Program-made: the position numbers and the translations under genes
Shown: in pieces, positions 42,653-51,375 of the stretch
Position numbering within the stretch: the stretch's first letter is position 1
Layout: every line of letters begins with the position of its first letter
From: Chitinophaga jiangningensis
Lineage (GTDB): Bacteria > Bacteroidota > Bacteroidia > Chitinophagales > Chitinophagaceae
Direction of reading: 5' to 3'
Assembly: GCF_900142605.1 (NCBI RefSeq)
Contig: NZ_FRBL01000013.1
Coordinates: forward strand, 1-64,000
DNA length: 64,000 nucleotides
Notes under the pieces: generated by a model
What the model saw: only the letters and a program-made list of their open reading frames with translations
What the model was told of the DNA's origin: nothing
Database searches by the model: none

Positions 42653-44053
42653 TTGTCTAATACATTACCATCAGAACTTATCCATTCGCTGGAAGGATTG
42701 CCTGGTTTCAACAGGGAATCTTTTATGCGAGTACATACCGCCGCAGATAAGATTACCTCGCTGCGGTTAAATCCACATAAGCTGAATGCTGCCAAGGCGG
42801 AGCAGGTGCTGGCGGCTTTGTCGCCCAACGCTGTAAGTCGTGTACCCTGGAGTTCACAGGGGTATTATCTGCCGCAGCGACCTTCCTTTACCTTTGATCC
42901 ATTTTTTCATGCCGGCGCATATTATGTGCAGGAGGCATCCTCGATGTTTGTGGAGCAGGCATTGCGGGCGGCGGTGGACCTGAGTCAGGATTTACGTGTG
43001 CTGGACTTGTGTGCTGCTCCAGGTGGGAAGTCGACTTTATTGCAATCGCTCATCAGCGAGGACAGTGTGCTGGTGGCCAATGAAGTGATCAAGCCGCGTG
43101 CCGCTGTGTTGGCTGATAACCTGACAAAGTGGGGGAGTGCCAATGTGGTGGTGACGAATAATGATCCGCGGGATTTTTCGCGTTTGCCGGGATATTTTGA
43201 TGTGATGGTGATAGATGCACCTTGTTCAGGATCCGGGTTATTCAGGCGGGAGCCGGAGTTGATACCGGAGTGGTCGCCGGAAAATGTGGTACTGTGTAGT
43301 CAGCGGCAGCAGCGTATTCTGGCGGATGTAATGCCTGCTTTGAAAGAGGGGGGTATATTGATATATTCTACCTGTTCTTTTTCCAGGGAGGAGGATGAGC
43401 AGATTATGGACTGGCTGCTGGGGCATTTTGAGCTGGAGAACATACCGGTACCGCTGCAGGAGAGCTGGCATATTGTGCCTGCTTTTTCGGCGGAGCATAA
43501 CAGTGCCGGGTATAGGTTTTATCCGGATCTGCTGGCGGGCGAAGGGTTTTTTATTGCCTGTTTCAGGAAGAAGACCGGTGAAGCGGGGCGGAAGTTGAAA
43601 GAGCAGAAGAACACTTTTCTCTCCGCAAAAGAAGCGGGGAAATTAGCTAACTGGATTGCATATCCGGAGAAGTATGATTATTTGCTTCACCAGGAGGAGG
43701 TGCTGGTGTTGCCAAAAAATTTAGCAAAAGATATTTCATTGTTGCAGCAACAGTTGTATATTCGCAAGGCAGGCGTAAAAGCGGGACAGTTAGGACAGAA
43801 GGAATTAATACCTGATCACCAGCTTGCGGCCAGCACATTGGTATCGGCCAACATACCAGGCGTTAACCTGAGTTTACAGGAAGCATTGCTTTATCTGCGG
43901 AAGGAAGATCCGGGAATAGCTACGGATGTGAAAGGATGGGCGTTGATGCGTTACGAGGATATGAATCTTGGATGGGCGAAGATGCTGCCCAACAGGATGA
44001 ATAATTACTACCCGAAAGAGCTCCGGATATTAAAGGAAATCAGCGGCATGTAG
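42653..44053 (+). CDS. rRNA cytosine-C5 methyltransferase, NOL1/NOP2/sun (RsmF-like)
   Basis: 466 residues from a TTG start (no ATG fits before conserved sequence). The SAM motif is VLDLCAAPGGKSTLLQSLI near 119, the motif IV Cys is in MVIDAPCSGSGLFRREPEL near 188 and the catalytic Cys is in LIYSTCSFSREEDEQIM near 236. After the catalytic domain comes a C-terminal region (about 290-466) like the RsmF RNA-binding extension. Members methylate C5 of cytosine in 16S rRNA; which base is modified here is not known. Confidence 0.9.
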   Translation: MSNTLPSELIHSLEGLPGFNRESFMRVHTAADKITSLRLNPHKLNAAKAEQVLAALSPNAVSRVPWSSQGYYLPQRPSFTFDPFFHAGAYYVQEASSMFVEQALRAAVDLSQDLRVLDLCAAPGGKSTLLQSLISEDSVLVANEVIKPRAAVLADNLTKWGSANVVVTNNDPRDFSRLPGYFDVMVIDAPCSGSGLFRREPELIPEWSPENVVLCSQRQQRILADVMPALKEGGILIYSTCSFSREEDEQIMDWLLGHFELENIPVPLQESWHIVPAFSAEHNSAGYRFYPDLLAGEGFFIACFRKKTGEAGRKLKEQKNTFLSAKEAGKLANWIAYPEKYDYLLHQEEVLVLPKNLAKDISLLQQQLYIRKAGVKAGQLGQKELIPDHQLAASTLVSANIPGVNLSLQEALLYLRKEDPGIATDVKGWALMRYEDMNLGWAKMLPNRMNNYYPKELRILKEISGM

Positions 44054-44144
44054 TCATACTACGGGCTGTGAAATTTTCGTTTTTATCAGGTGAATTACCA
44101 GGAATTAAGTATTTTATTGCCCGAAAAAGTATAAACAGAGTTGT

Positions 44145-45134
44145 ATGTTAAAATCGATTTTTTCAATTGCCATCTTAGGTTTGTGTGCAGGGACGGTGAA
44201 GGCACAAGACATGCTGCAGGCGCTGGGCCACAGTCCTGACCTGTACATTAACCATACCGTTAAGAAAGGCGAAAACTTTTATAGTATTGGTCGTACCTAC
44301 GGGCTTTCACCAAAACAAATTGCGACTGCCAACAATACTACGCTGGATAAGGGTTTGCAATTAGGAAATGAACTGCATATTCCACTTACGCCGGCTAACT
44401 TTTCCCAGAAAGCGGGAGCTTCCGGCACACCGGTATATCACAAGGTGGCTGAAAAGGAGACGTTGTATCGTGTGAGTGTGAGCTTTAATAAAGTGCCACT
44501 GGATAACATCCGTCAATGGAATAATTTCAGTGGTGATGGTTTGAAGAAGGACAGCTACCTGATTGTTGGTTACCTGACTTCCGGTGGTGGTGGAGCACCA
44601 GCCGTTGCTGCGGCAACGCCGGCACCGAAGAAGCCCGCACCTGCACCAGCAGAAGAACAGGCGGCGGAACCTGTAGCTGAGCAACCGGCATTACCTTCTC
44701 CAACAAAAGAAGGGGCTAAAAAAGCGGAGCCTCGCCCTGTGCAGGATCAGCCGGAGCAAATTGCAGAGGCGCCAATCACTACAGCACCTGCTGCGCCAAG
44801 GCCTACACCAGTTGCTACCGGCGATAACTTTGAAGAAGTGTATAATCAACAAACCAGCAACGGTAAGAAAGCAGCGTCTGAAAAAGGCCCTGGTACCTGG
44901 TTTAAGAGCAATGCAGTCGGTAAATATTATGCGCTGCACAATACAGCCCCACGTGGTACCATCATCAAGGTTACCAACCCACTCAATGGTAAAGCTATCT
45001 ATGCGAAAGTGCTGGATGTGATTCCTCAGATGAAAGCCAATGCCGGGCTGATTGTGAAGCTGAGCGATGGCGCGCAGCAGGCGCTGGGCAGCGAGGAAAC
45101 GAAGTTTTACTGTGAGCTGAGTTACGAGAAGTAA
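44145..45134 (+). CDS. LysM protein with C-terminal RlpA-like barrel
   Basis: 329 residues with a signal peptide (about 1-20, ending TVKAQ). Two LysM domains follow: one near 34-82 (HTVKKGENFYSIGRTYGLSP) and a weaker one near 96-146 (HKVAEKETLYRVSVSFNKV). A Pro/Ala/Glu-rich linker covers about 150-225. The last 100 residues (GKYYALHNTAPRGTIIKVTN) resemble the double-psi barrel of RlpA-type proteins, which act on or bind peptidoglycan. Domain III is assigned by pattern only. It is a single gene with its own terminator at 45154. Confidence 0.85.
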   Translation: MLKSIFSIAILGLCAGTVKAQDMLQALGHSPDLYINHTVKKGENFYSIGRTYGLSPKQIATANNTTLDKGLQLGNELHIPLTPANFSQKAGASGTPVYHKVAEKETLYRVSVSFNKVPLDNIRQWNNFSGDGLKKDSYLIVGYLTSGGGGAPAVAAATPAPKKPAPAPAEEQAAEPVAEQPALPSPTKEGAKKAEPRPVQDQPEQIAEAPITTAPAAPRPTPVATGDNFEEVYNQQTSNGKKAASEKGPGTWFKSNAVGKYYALHNTAPRGTIIKVTNPLNGKAIYAKVLDVIPQMKANAGLIVKLSDGAQQALGSEETKFYCELSYEK

Positions 45135-45153
45135 GTTATCTGGTTAATATTTC

Positions 45154-45187
45154 AAAGGACTGTCTTTTTAAGGCAGTCCTTTTTTTA
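45154..45187 (+). terminator. Terminator of the LysM protein gene
   Basis: AAAGGACTG pairs with CAGTCCTTT (45154-45162 with 45174-45182), followed by a run of seven T. It marks the left edge of the AT-rich accessory patch. Confidence 0.88.
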
Positions 45188-45266
45188 TTGTGGAAGATAA
45201 GTTGGAGGTGTAATGGGTTGTGGTTGTGGCTGATGTGGCTGCGTTTTCAGGTAGAGACATGCATAT

Positions 45267-45274
45267 TAATTTTG
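45267..45274 (+). promoter_or_regulatory. Candidate -7 box for the MauE cluster
   Basis: TAATTTTG matches TAnnTTTG, 99 bp before the MauE/DoxX start. No clear -33 element. Confidence 0.35.
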
Positions 45275-45373
45275 TAAAAGAGCCTGGAAAAAATTATCAA
45301 CCTATTTGAGTATGTTATCCCTATAGTTTAGCTGAGAGCGAATTTTGATAGATGTAAAACTGTCTTGCTTCCA

Positions 45374-45802
45374 ATGTTTATCTTAACCAGATATCGCGTC
45401 ATCATTGTTGACGGCATTGCTTTGCTTTTGATATCGTTGTTTACCTATGCCTCTTTAAGCAAGCTCGCCGATTATCAGAAATTCCTGTCCCAGCTTGGGC
45501 AGTCGGAAATTTTATCTGCTTACAGCAAGGAGATATCAATTGTAATTCCTTCGGTGGAACTATTGATTTGCTGCTTGCTGTTTTTTAGTCGTACAAAGCT
45601 GCTGGGGCTTTACAGCAGCTTTGGTTTGATGTTGCTGTTTACCTTATACATTGGAAGCATGTTGTTATTTACGGAAGATGTACCGTGTTCCTGCGGTGGA
45701 ATTTTGGAACATCTTTCATGGGAAGCACATATCTGGTTTAATGTAGGAGTGGTGTTACTCACGGTGGTTGGGGTGTTGTGGCATAGAAGAGCTAATTCTT
45801 AA
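45374..45802 (+). CDS. MauE/DoxX-family redox-associated membrane protein
   Basis: 142 residues from the ATG at 45374; a TTG three codons earlier is possible. Four membrane helices (about 7-28, 45-68, 72-95 and 115-137). The VPCSCGGILEHLSWEAHIWFN segment near 103-122, with a CSC motif, is the mark of the Bacteroidota MauE/DoxX redox group. Family members are thought to pass electrons or disulfides across the membrane, as in methylamine dehydrogenase maturation. The next gene, 17 bp later, encodes a Cys-containing exported peptide, a possible substrate; that link is inference. Confidence 0.85.
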   Translation: MFILTRYRVIIVDGIALLLISLFTYASLSKLADYQKFLSQLGQSEILSAYSKEISIVIPSVELLICCLLFFSRTKLLGLYSSFGLMLLFTLYIGSMLLFTEDVPCSCGGILEHLSWEAHIWFNVGVVLLTVVGVLWHRRANS

Positions 45803-45819
45803 TCTTAAAATCATTTGTT

Positions 45820-46095
45820 ATGAAAAGGTTTAAAATTTTTGCAGTGATGATTGTATTGGCGGTAGTGGCTGGAACTGGAGTAGCGAGGAGTGGGGGAGGA
45901 GGAGATGTCTATATTGGTTGGTATAAGCCAGACCCATCAATGTTTGATTGTAGTTCAAACTATTATGATTATTGGTACCCCTGTGACCGTTATTCATATG
46001 GTCCGATTTGCACAATATGGGGACAAATTGCTTATGACGATGCGATTTGGTGTAATCTTGATGCCTATGACTACGCAGCAAAACGCCTGTATTAA
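45820..46095 (+). CDS. Small exported Cys/Tyr-rich peptide (DUF6520-like?)
   Basis: 91 residues. A signal peptide (about 1-22, FKIFAVMIVLAVVAGTGVA) precedes a glycine patch and a mature part of about 65 residues rich in Tyr, Asp and Trp with four Cys (DCSSNYYDYWYPC, then PICTIW and WCNLDA). Four Cys would allow two disulfides. Position after a MauE gene and overall shape recall the DUF6520-type small proteins of Bacteroidota; I am not certain of the family. It lies 17 bp after MauE and 19 bp before the next gene, so the three form an operon. Confidence 0.75.
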   Translation: MKRFKIFAVMIVLAVVAGTGVARSGGGGDVYIGWYKPDPSMFDCSSNYYDYWYPCDRYSYGPICTIWGQIAYDDAIWCNLDAYDYAAKRLY

Positions 46096-46114
46096 TCAAT
46101 AAAATATACAGAGT

Positions 46115-47134
46115 ATGAAACGAAAAATAACTGCTGTTGTATTAATAACTTTAGTAATTATGAGTACATACTCTGTATGTTTTTATTATCTAGAGTTCAC
46201 GAAAAAGAAACAAGGCGCCTTTGTACGATTATTTGGCAATAAGTATCCAAGACTATTTAAGGAAATTTCTTTAGCTCCTGGATACTATTTTTTTGCAGGA
46301 AAGGATTCAGGTAGAATATGGCTTGGCAATGAGAAGTTACCAAACTATTTATTGTCCGTTGATACTAATAGCAGGTCTGACACAAGTGGTATTGTAGTAC
46401 CCGGAAGCACAGTTAATAAAGCTGAAAAAGGCTTACTGTGTTATATTCAATATCCATATTTTTTGCTTGTTAATGGTGCAAAACGAAATGTTAAGTTTGG
46501 AAATATGGAATTTTCTACATTAAATGGAGTTGATACTACGCGATTAAGTTTTGATATTGCAAATCCTGCAGGAGATTCAACCTTTTTACTCAGAGTAAAT
46601 ACACTTGAGGGCTTACAGTTGGCCTATTATACTATTGGAGACACACTCAATTTGACTAATGTACTGACCACCTGGGGTGTATCGCAGCTTAGTAGGGATG
46701 GGATATTATTGTTTGATGAACAACAGAAGATTTCTTCATATGTATATTTCTATCGTAACTTATTTGTTGTGTTTGATAAACATAGAATTGACTCTATAAA
46801 CACTTTAGATACAGTTTCTTTTGCATTAGCCGATGTTGGTAATGCCGATTCGCAGGGTAAACGCAGGAAGAATACACCAACAGTATCTTACAATTACCGC
46901 GCGGATATCAGCAATGGAAACATGTATATCCTTTCTAAGGCTAGGACATCTCTGCAATCCAACATTGATAGAGACTCAGTTGTGATTGATATTTACTCTA
47001 TCAACAAAAAGAAATATACTTCGAGTATGATAATTTCAAAAAAGTATGGAAATGAATCTATCCAGGATTTTAGAGTTATCTATCCATATATGTTCTTACT
47101 CTTTGAAGGCAAATTGATAGTATTGATAATTTAA
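46115..47134 (+). CDS. Exported protein of unknown function, possible beta-propeller
   Basis: 339 residues. An N-terminal hydrophobic segment (about 5-28, ITAVVLITLVIMSTYSVCFYYL) acts as signal or anchor. The rest is beta-rich, with repeated strands of hydrophobic-aromatic pattern (YFLLVNGAKRNVKF, NLFVVFDKHRID, NMYILSKA, YMFLLFEGKLIVLII), which suggests a propeller-type fold. No catalytic motif is visible. Codons are AT-rich (many TTA, ATA, AAT), unlike the housekeeping neighbours. It follows the Cys peptide after 19 bp. Confidence 0.7.
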   Translation: MKRKITAVVLITLVIMSTYSVCFYYLEFTKKKQGAFVRLFGNKYPRLFKEISLAPGYYFFAGKDSGRIWLGNEKLPNYLLSVDTNSRSDTSGIVVPGSTVNKAEKGLLCYIQYPYFLLVNGAKRNVKFGNMEFSTLNGVDTTRLSFDIANPAGDSTFLLRVNTLEGLQLAYYTIGDTLNLTNVLTTWGVSQLSRDGILLFDEQQKISSYVYFYRNLFVVFDKHRIDSINTLDTVSFALADVGNADSQGKRRKNTPTVSYNYRADISNGNMYILSKARTSLQSNIDRDSVVIDIYSINKKKYTSSMIISKKYGNESIQDFRVIYPYMFLLFEGKLIVLII

Positions 47135-47276
47135 ATATCGTATTGATAATCATATAATTATTTGTTTTTTTTAAAGAAATGAACTTTTTTTGGATCGTTA
47201 TGTTTTGCAATAAAAATTGAAAATTTTTTCCTTTTAGTATTGCATGCTCATTGTTCATGGAAATTGGTTCATTATC

Positions 47277-48794
47277 ATGAAACTTGTAATAGCAATTTTA
47301 GGATGTATATTCCCTCATTTAATCTTTGCACAAAGTCAGCACGCTGACCCTGGGCTAAAAGTTTATACTGACAAAATTATCTATGCAGCATCGGACCGCA
47401 TTTGGTTTAGTGCAATTCTCACAAAGGCAACAATAGCGGATACTTCTATGCCTTATCATACTATGTATTTAGCCTTGATAGATCCGGCAACGCAAACTGT
47501 GGTACAATCTTCAAGGTATCTTCTGCTTAATGGTTGTTCAGCAGGGGTAATGGAAATTCCCGATACTGCAGTGGGAAAGGAGCTTGTTTTATTGGGATAT
47601 ACAAATAACCTGACACGAAACTCGGCTGAATTTCCCTTTATTAAAGCTATAGCTGTAAATAAGACCCTTCGTCATCTTCCTAAAGAACAAATAAGAAAGA
47701 GGGAATTATCTCCGGGGCAAAATTCAATTATTGCACACACAACTTGTGATTCATTGATTTATGGGAATCGCGCCAAAGTAAGATGTAAAATATTTTTAAG
47801 GGACTCTGCAAACAGACCGTTAAAGGGCTTATTTTCATTTGCATGTACAACTACTGGAAGTATACCAGAGGTTGTAGATAAATTGAATGAAAACTCCTCG
47901 CTGGCTATTGCGGATGAATACAGAAAGAGGCTAAATGACGGCACTAATGGCTTATGGAATATTACTCGAGGGAGAGTGTTGATAGTTAATAAACCTTTTC
48001 GCAAAAAAATGAACGTTATTTGTTATAATTCAGGAATATCTCAAATTGTTCAAACTGACCCAAATGGTGAGTTTAGCCTCAACATGAGAATGTTGTATAA
48101 GCAAGATACTGGGAATGTCTATTTTGCACCTGTAGGTCATACTCGTTATGGTGCGATAACGGTTGTACTACCCAAGGATGAAGATAGAGTAAATGAATTA
48201 ATAAGCCAACTACCGGAGCTAAAGCTTGAGCCAGTTTTGATAGAACAAAGTAATGAAATGATTAAGGAGGTTACTAAAATTCAGCAGGCAACACAATTGA
48301 AAGAAATTGAAGTAGTAGAAAATCGGATTTATCTTGAAGATCCTTTTAGACTCGAACCATATCAGGATATAGATTCCACCTGTGATGCATGGGTGTGTGA
48401 AAACGATGTTCTTAATTGTACAAATGATCCACTGGTGAAACCGGCAGTCATGGGTCACATTTATAGACAATACAAACCCGGAGCTATAAGAGTTAGTTTT
48501 GTAAAATATATAGGCTGTAGAGCCATGAAGTATTCATTAACCGTAAGTAAAGTTCCTGCAATTAACTTACCAGAAGAATTCCCCGCGCTGAAGGATAATA
48601 ATATATCTAATGCCGAACCCTATACTTCTTCCACCGTTTATTGGTCCCCGCTCATCGTCACCGACGACAACGGCGAAGCAAAAATTACCTTTTACACCAA
48701 CGACCTCCCCGGCAACTTTACCTGTACCGTCCGGGGGCTTAGCACGTTAGGGGAATTCAAAGCTCAAACCAGTTTCACCGTAAAAATGGATTAA
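47277..48794 (+). CDS. MG2-domain-like secreted protein with plug-like region
   Basis: 505 residues from the ATG at 47277, which gives a good signal peptide (KLVIAILGCIFPHLIFAQ); a start 11 codons upstream spoils it. The opening LKVYTDKIIYAASDRIWFSAIL matches the first MG2-type strand of Bacteroidota alpha-2-macroglobulin-like/TonB-linked proteins. A middle segment (LKEIEVVENRIYLEDPF) resembles the TonB plug start, and the end has YWSPLIVTDDNGEAKITFYTNDLPG, a common closing domain. About the last 170 bp switch abruptly to C-ending codons while the rest is AT-rich. It meets the next gene tail to tail, 2 bp apart. Confidence 0.8.
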   Translation: MKLVIAILGCIFPHLIFAQSQHADPGLKVYTDKIIYAASDRIWFSAILTKATIADTSMPYHTMYLALIDPATQTVVQSSRYLLLNGCSAGVMEIPDTAVGKELVLLGYTNNLTRNSAEFPFIKAIAVNKTLRHLPKEQIRKRELSPGQNSIIAHTTCDSLIYGNRAKVRCKIFLRDSANRPLKGLFSFACTTTGSIPEVVDKLNENSSLAIADEYRKRLNDGTNGLWNITRGRVLIVNKPFRKKMNVICYNSGISQIVQTDPNGEFSLNMRMLYKQDTGNVYFAPVGHTRYGAITVVLPKDEDRVNELISQLPELKLEPVLIEQSNEMIKEVTKIQQATQLKEIEVVENRIYLEDPFRLEPYQDIDSTCDAWVCENDVLNCTNDPLVKPAVMGHIYRQYKPGAIRVSFVKYIGCRAMKYSLTVSKVPAINLPEEFPALKDNNISNAEPYTSSTVYWSPLIVTDDNGEAKITFYTNDLPGNFTCTVRGLSTLGEFKAQTSFTVKMD

Positions 48795-48796
48795 TC

Positions 48797-50281
48797 TCAT
48801 TTTGTAAAAGATTCCTGAAACACCAACGGAGTTCCATCCGCAAACATCCCTACGATATTCACTGTAAACGAGCTTGCAGGAGTTACAAACCTATATTGAT
48901 GGGTGGTTACATAAGGATTCCAATGCAAGGTCATCTCGTCCGGAGTATTCCACTGCAGTGCCCTGTTATAGCCTACGATGCTGAGTTTATGCATAAAAGC
49001 TGGCAGGTATTTCATGTCTTCTCCTTTTTTGGTATAAATGAGAACTGCAACACATGGATACAAATCCTTAAATACTTTTGCATAGGCAAAGTCCTGTAAT
49101 GGCATCATCCGGACAATGCCTTCAGGAACCAATTTTTCATCTACATAATACTCAATCGGCGCCGAGCAGCCTGTGGGTGTATTAATGCTATTCTTATACC
49201 AGCCAGGTGGTAACTGTTGCCTTAAATAATCAAGCACATAATAGATCCGGCCTGGGTTTATTGGATCACGTAAATCAAACGAGAATTGTTCGATCGCTGC
49301 AAAACGCTGGTCCATAACATATCGTTTGTTCAGTGCCAGATGCCTGTCATTCCAGCGCGCTTTTACAATTATCGTTTTCAAAGTTTTGCTTTTGCCTAAG
49401 CTGAGTATTTTCCTTATTTCATCTGCTGCTAAATCTTTGTGGTGGAAAGTATCTGTAATAAACCGGGAGAGCGCCGGTGGTGTAAAAGGTGGGAACGTAT
49501 CCGGAATGTTTTTTAAAATAATATTATTAACCTTTTTATTCACCTCACTGTACTGGATATACGCAGTATCAAAAAATAGCAGATGGCTGAACACCACTTT
49601 TCCGCTTTCGTCTGTATTTAACACCTGTGGCTGTCCAAGGATGCTGTCTTTTTCAAATACTGCGACAATAGGCCGGTTTTTTAAGGAAGCAGTTGCTGCT
49701 ATTGTAATCAGCGAAGTATCAGTTTTAGGCATAAAGTTTTTGGCAACAGGGAAGGAAAGCATCGTGGTGCCGGGTGCCGATTTGCTCACAGCAATGGAAT
49801 AGTTAACCAGCTGACTACTATCTAGGTTGATGATACAGGTATCGCCGAGCATACTTATCGTTACCACTCCGGATTGCGCTGGTGGAATATTTGGGACTTT
49901 AGGCCGTAAGAATGTGAAGTCAATCATACTATCAGGCCTCACAGTGATACTCTCAATAGCTTCTGATTGGGCATCCAGCGTATATCCTCTTAACCAGTAT
50001 TTCCCTGATGTTGCAGGCATTACCATCTGCCCCTGAGTAAAGCCCTCAATAATCGGATACTGGTGACGGATAAGAAGCTGATTATCCATGTCATACAACT
50101 CCACATACAGCGAGGTACTAACTTTTACTCCCATGCTGTCCGAAGTAATTAACCCTCTATACCAGAGTGTGTCTCCCGGAAAACATAGTTTTTTGTCCAC
50201 GTGAAGAAAGATATGTTCGCTTTGCGCAATGGAAGACTCATGGAGGGAAATGAGCCAGCATAGCAGCAGTATTCGGTGCAT
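48797..50281 (-). CDS. MG2-like secreted protein with degenerate plug region
   Basis: 494 residues with a signal peptide (about 1-19, ILLLCWLISLHESSIAQ). It opens with EHIFLHVDKKLCFPGDTLWYRGLI, the same MG2-type strand as its convergent neighbour, so the two are distant paralogues. A plug-like part follows (APIEYYVDEKLV near 383, then YAKVFKDLYPCVAVLIYTKKG). Proteins of this family sit at the outer membrane and may work with TonB receptors; their function is largely unknown. The stop codon is 2 bp from that of the preceding gene, leaving no room for a terminator. Confidence 0.78.
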   Translation of the reverse strand: MHRILLLCWLISLHESSIAQSEHIFLHVDKKLCFPGDTLWYRGLITSDSMGVKVSTSLYVELYDMDNQLLIRHQYPIIEGFTQGQMVMPATSGKYWLRGYTLDAQSEAIESITVRPDSMIDFTFLRPKVPNIPPAQSGVVTISMLGDTCIINLDSSQLVNYSIAVSKSAPGTTMLSFPVAKNFMPKTDTSLITIAATASLKNRPIVAVFEKDSILGQPQVLNTDESGKVVFSHLLFFDTAYIQYSEVNKKVNNIILKNIPDTFPPFTPPALSRFITDTFHHKDLAADEIRKILSLGKSKTLKTIIVKARWNDRHLALNKRYVMDQRFAAIEQFSFDLRDPINPGRIYYVLDYLRQQLPPGWYKNSINTPTGCSAPIEYYVDEKLVPEGIVRMMPLQDFAYAKVFKDLYPCVAVLIYTKKGEDMKYLPAFMHKLSIVGYNRALQWNTPDEMTLHWNPYVTTHQYRFVTPASSFTVNIVGMFADGTPLVFQESFTK

Positions 50282-50350
50282 TTTAAACAGGTTTGGGTAA
50301 AAACAATGGCTGTCAATAATTAGTTCGAAAAATGCTTATCGAAAAAAACA

Positions 50351-50369
50351 ATGATAATCCTATTATCAT
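50351..50369. repeat. 8-bp palindrome upstream of the MG2-like gene
   Basis: ATGATAAT pairs with ATTATCAT (50351-50358 with 50362-50369) around CCT. It lies about 70 bp before the start at 50281 and could be an operator or part of the promoter region. Confidence 0.5.
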
Positions 50370-50381
50370 CAGCCGGAGATA

Positions 50382-50414
50382 AAAAAGCCGATGCCTCCAA
50401 CAGCATCAGCTTTT
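50382..50414 (-). terminator. Terminator of fmt
   Basis: AAAAGC/GCTTTT, one C/A mismatch, then GATGC/GCATC around an 8-base loop, followed on the minus strand by T-rich sequence. It lies 20 bp after the fmt stop. Confidence 0.8.
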
Positions 50415-50434
50415 CCATCTCTATAAAAATAAAT

Positions 50435-51361
50435 TTAAAACCTATACCCTCTCAAAAACTCCACCACACCCATTCTCTTCTTACCTTCCAGCTGAATCTC
50501 CTCCAGCACCAGCCATCCATCTGCGGCAGCGATTTTAAGGTAAGTTTTTTGATCCGTTTCAAACTCACCGGGAGCAACAGTTGGTTGTGCCAGCTCCTTG
50601 TGTGCTTTATAGATTTTTAGCGTTTTTGACTGAAACGTTGTCCATGCAGCAGGGTAAGGACTCAAGCCACGCATCAGATTATATACCTCGTCAATAGATT
50701 TGTTCCAGTCCAGCTTGCAGGTTTCTTTGAAGATCTTAGGTGCGTGTTTGATATCTGCCAGTGCTACATCTTTCTGTGGGGTGCCTTTAGCAGTGCCTGC
50801 TGCAATGGATGCCACTGTTTTTAACAGGAGTTCAGCGCCGGTTTGCATCAGTGCATCATGTAGTTCGCCGGCAGTTTCATCCTCACGGATAGGTACTTCC
50901 TGGCTGTAGAGGATATCACCGGTGTCAATTTCGTGCTGCAGTTTGAAAGTAGTAACACCGCTTGCCTTTTCACCGTTGATGATGGCCCAGTTGATAGGGG
51001 CTGCTCCGCGGTATTGTGGTAACAGGGACGCATGTACGTTAATGGTGCCTTCCGGTGGCATATCCCATACCAGCTCCGGCAACATCCTGAATGCCACCAC
51101 CACCTGCAGATCGGCCCTGAGTGCCCGCAGCTCTTCAATGAATGCAGGATTCTTCAGCTTTTCGGGCTGCAATACATGCAGGTTGTTAGCTACCGCATAC
51201 TTCTTTACGGCACTTTCCTGCAGCTGCAGGCCACGGCCCGCAGGCTTATCAGGCGCCGTAATTACGCCCACAATATTATATCCGTTCTTTACCAGTATAT
51301 CCAGCGACGCCACGGCAAAGTCGGGCGTGCCCATGAAAATTATTCTCAGATCTTTAGCCAT
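50435..51361 (-). CDS. fmt: Methionyl-tRNA formyltransferase
   Basis: 308 residues. It formylates initiator Met-tRNA using 10-formyl-THF. The N-terminal IIFMGTPDFAVASLDIL and the catalytic region with VHASLLPQYRGAAPINWAII (Asn and His) and HEIDTGDILYSQ (Asp) are complete. The C-terminal OB-type tRNA-binding domain covers about 205-305. A -7 box ends 4 bases before the ATG, so the mRNA may be leaderless even though namZ lies just upstream. Confidence 0.97.
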   Translation of the reverse strand: MAKDLRIIFMGTPDFAVASLDILVKNGYNIVGVITAPDKPAGRGLQLQESAVKKYAVANNLHVLQPEKLKNPAFIEELRALRADLQVVVAFRMLPELVWDMPPEGTINVHASLLPQYRGAAPINWAIINGEKASGVTTFKLQHEIDTGDILYSQEVPIREDETAGELHDALMQTGAELLLKTVASIAAGTAKGTPQKDVALADIKHAPKIFKETCKLDWNKSIDEVYNLMRGLSPYPAAWTTFQSKTLKIYKAHKELAQPTVAPGEFETDQKTYLKIAAADGWLVLEEIQLEGKKRMGVVEFLRGYRF

Positions 51362-51365
51362 GGTG

Positions 51366-51373
51366 CAAAAGTA
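51366..51373 (-). promoter_or_regulatory. -7 box abutting the fmt start
   Basis: CAAAAGTA on the plus strand reads TACTTTTG on the minus strand, in the 14-bp gap between the namZ stop and the fmt ATG at 51361, with 4 bases between box and ATG. Confidence 0.5.
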
Positions 51374-51375
51374 AA

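Noticed and set aside
48797..50281. TonB-dependent receptor
   Set aside because: A plug-like segment is present, but the protein is too short for a 22-strand barrel and begins with an MG2-type domain.
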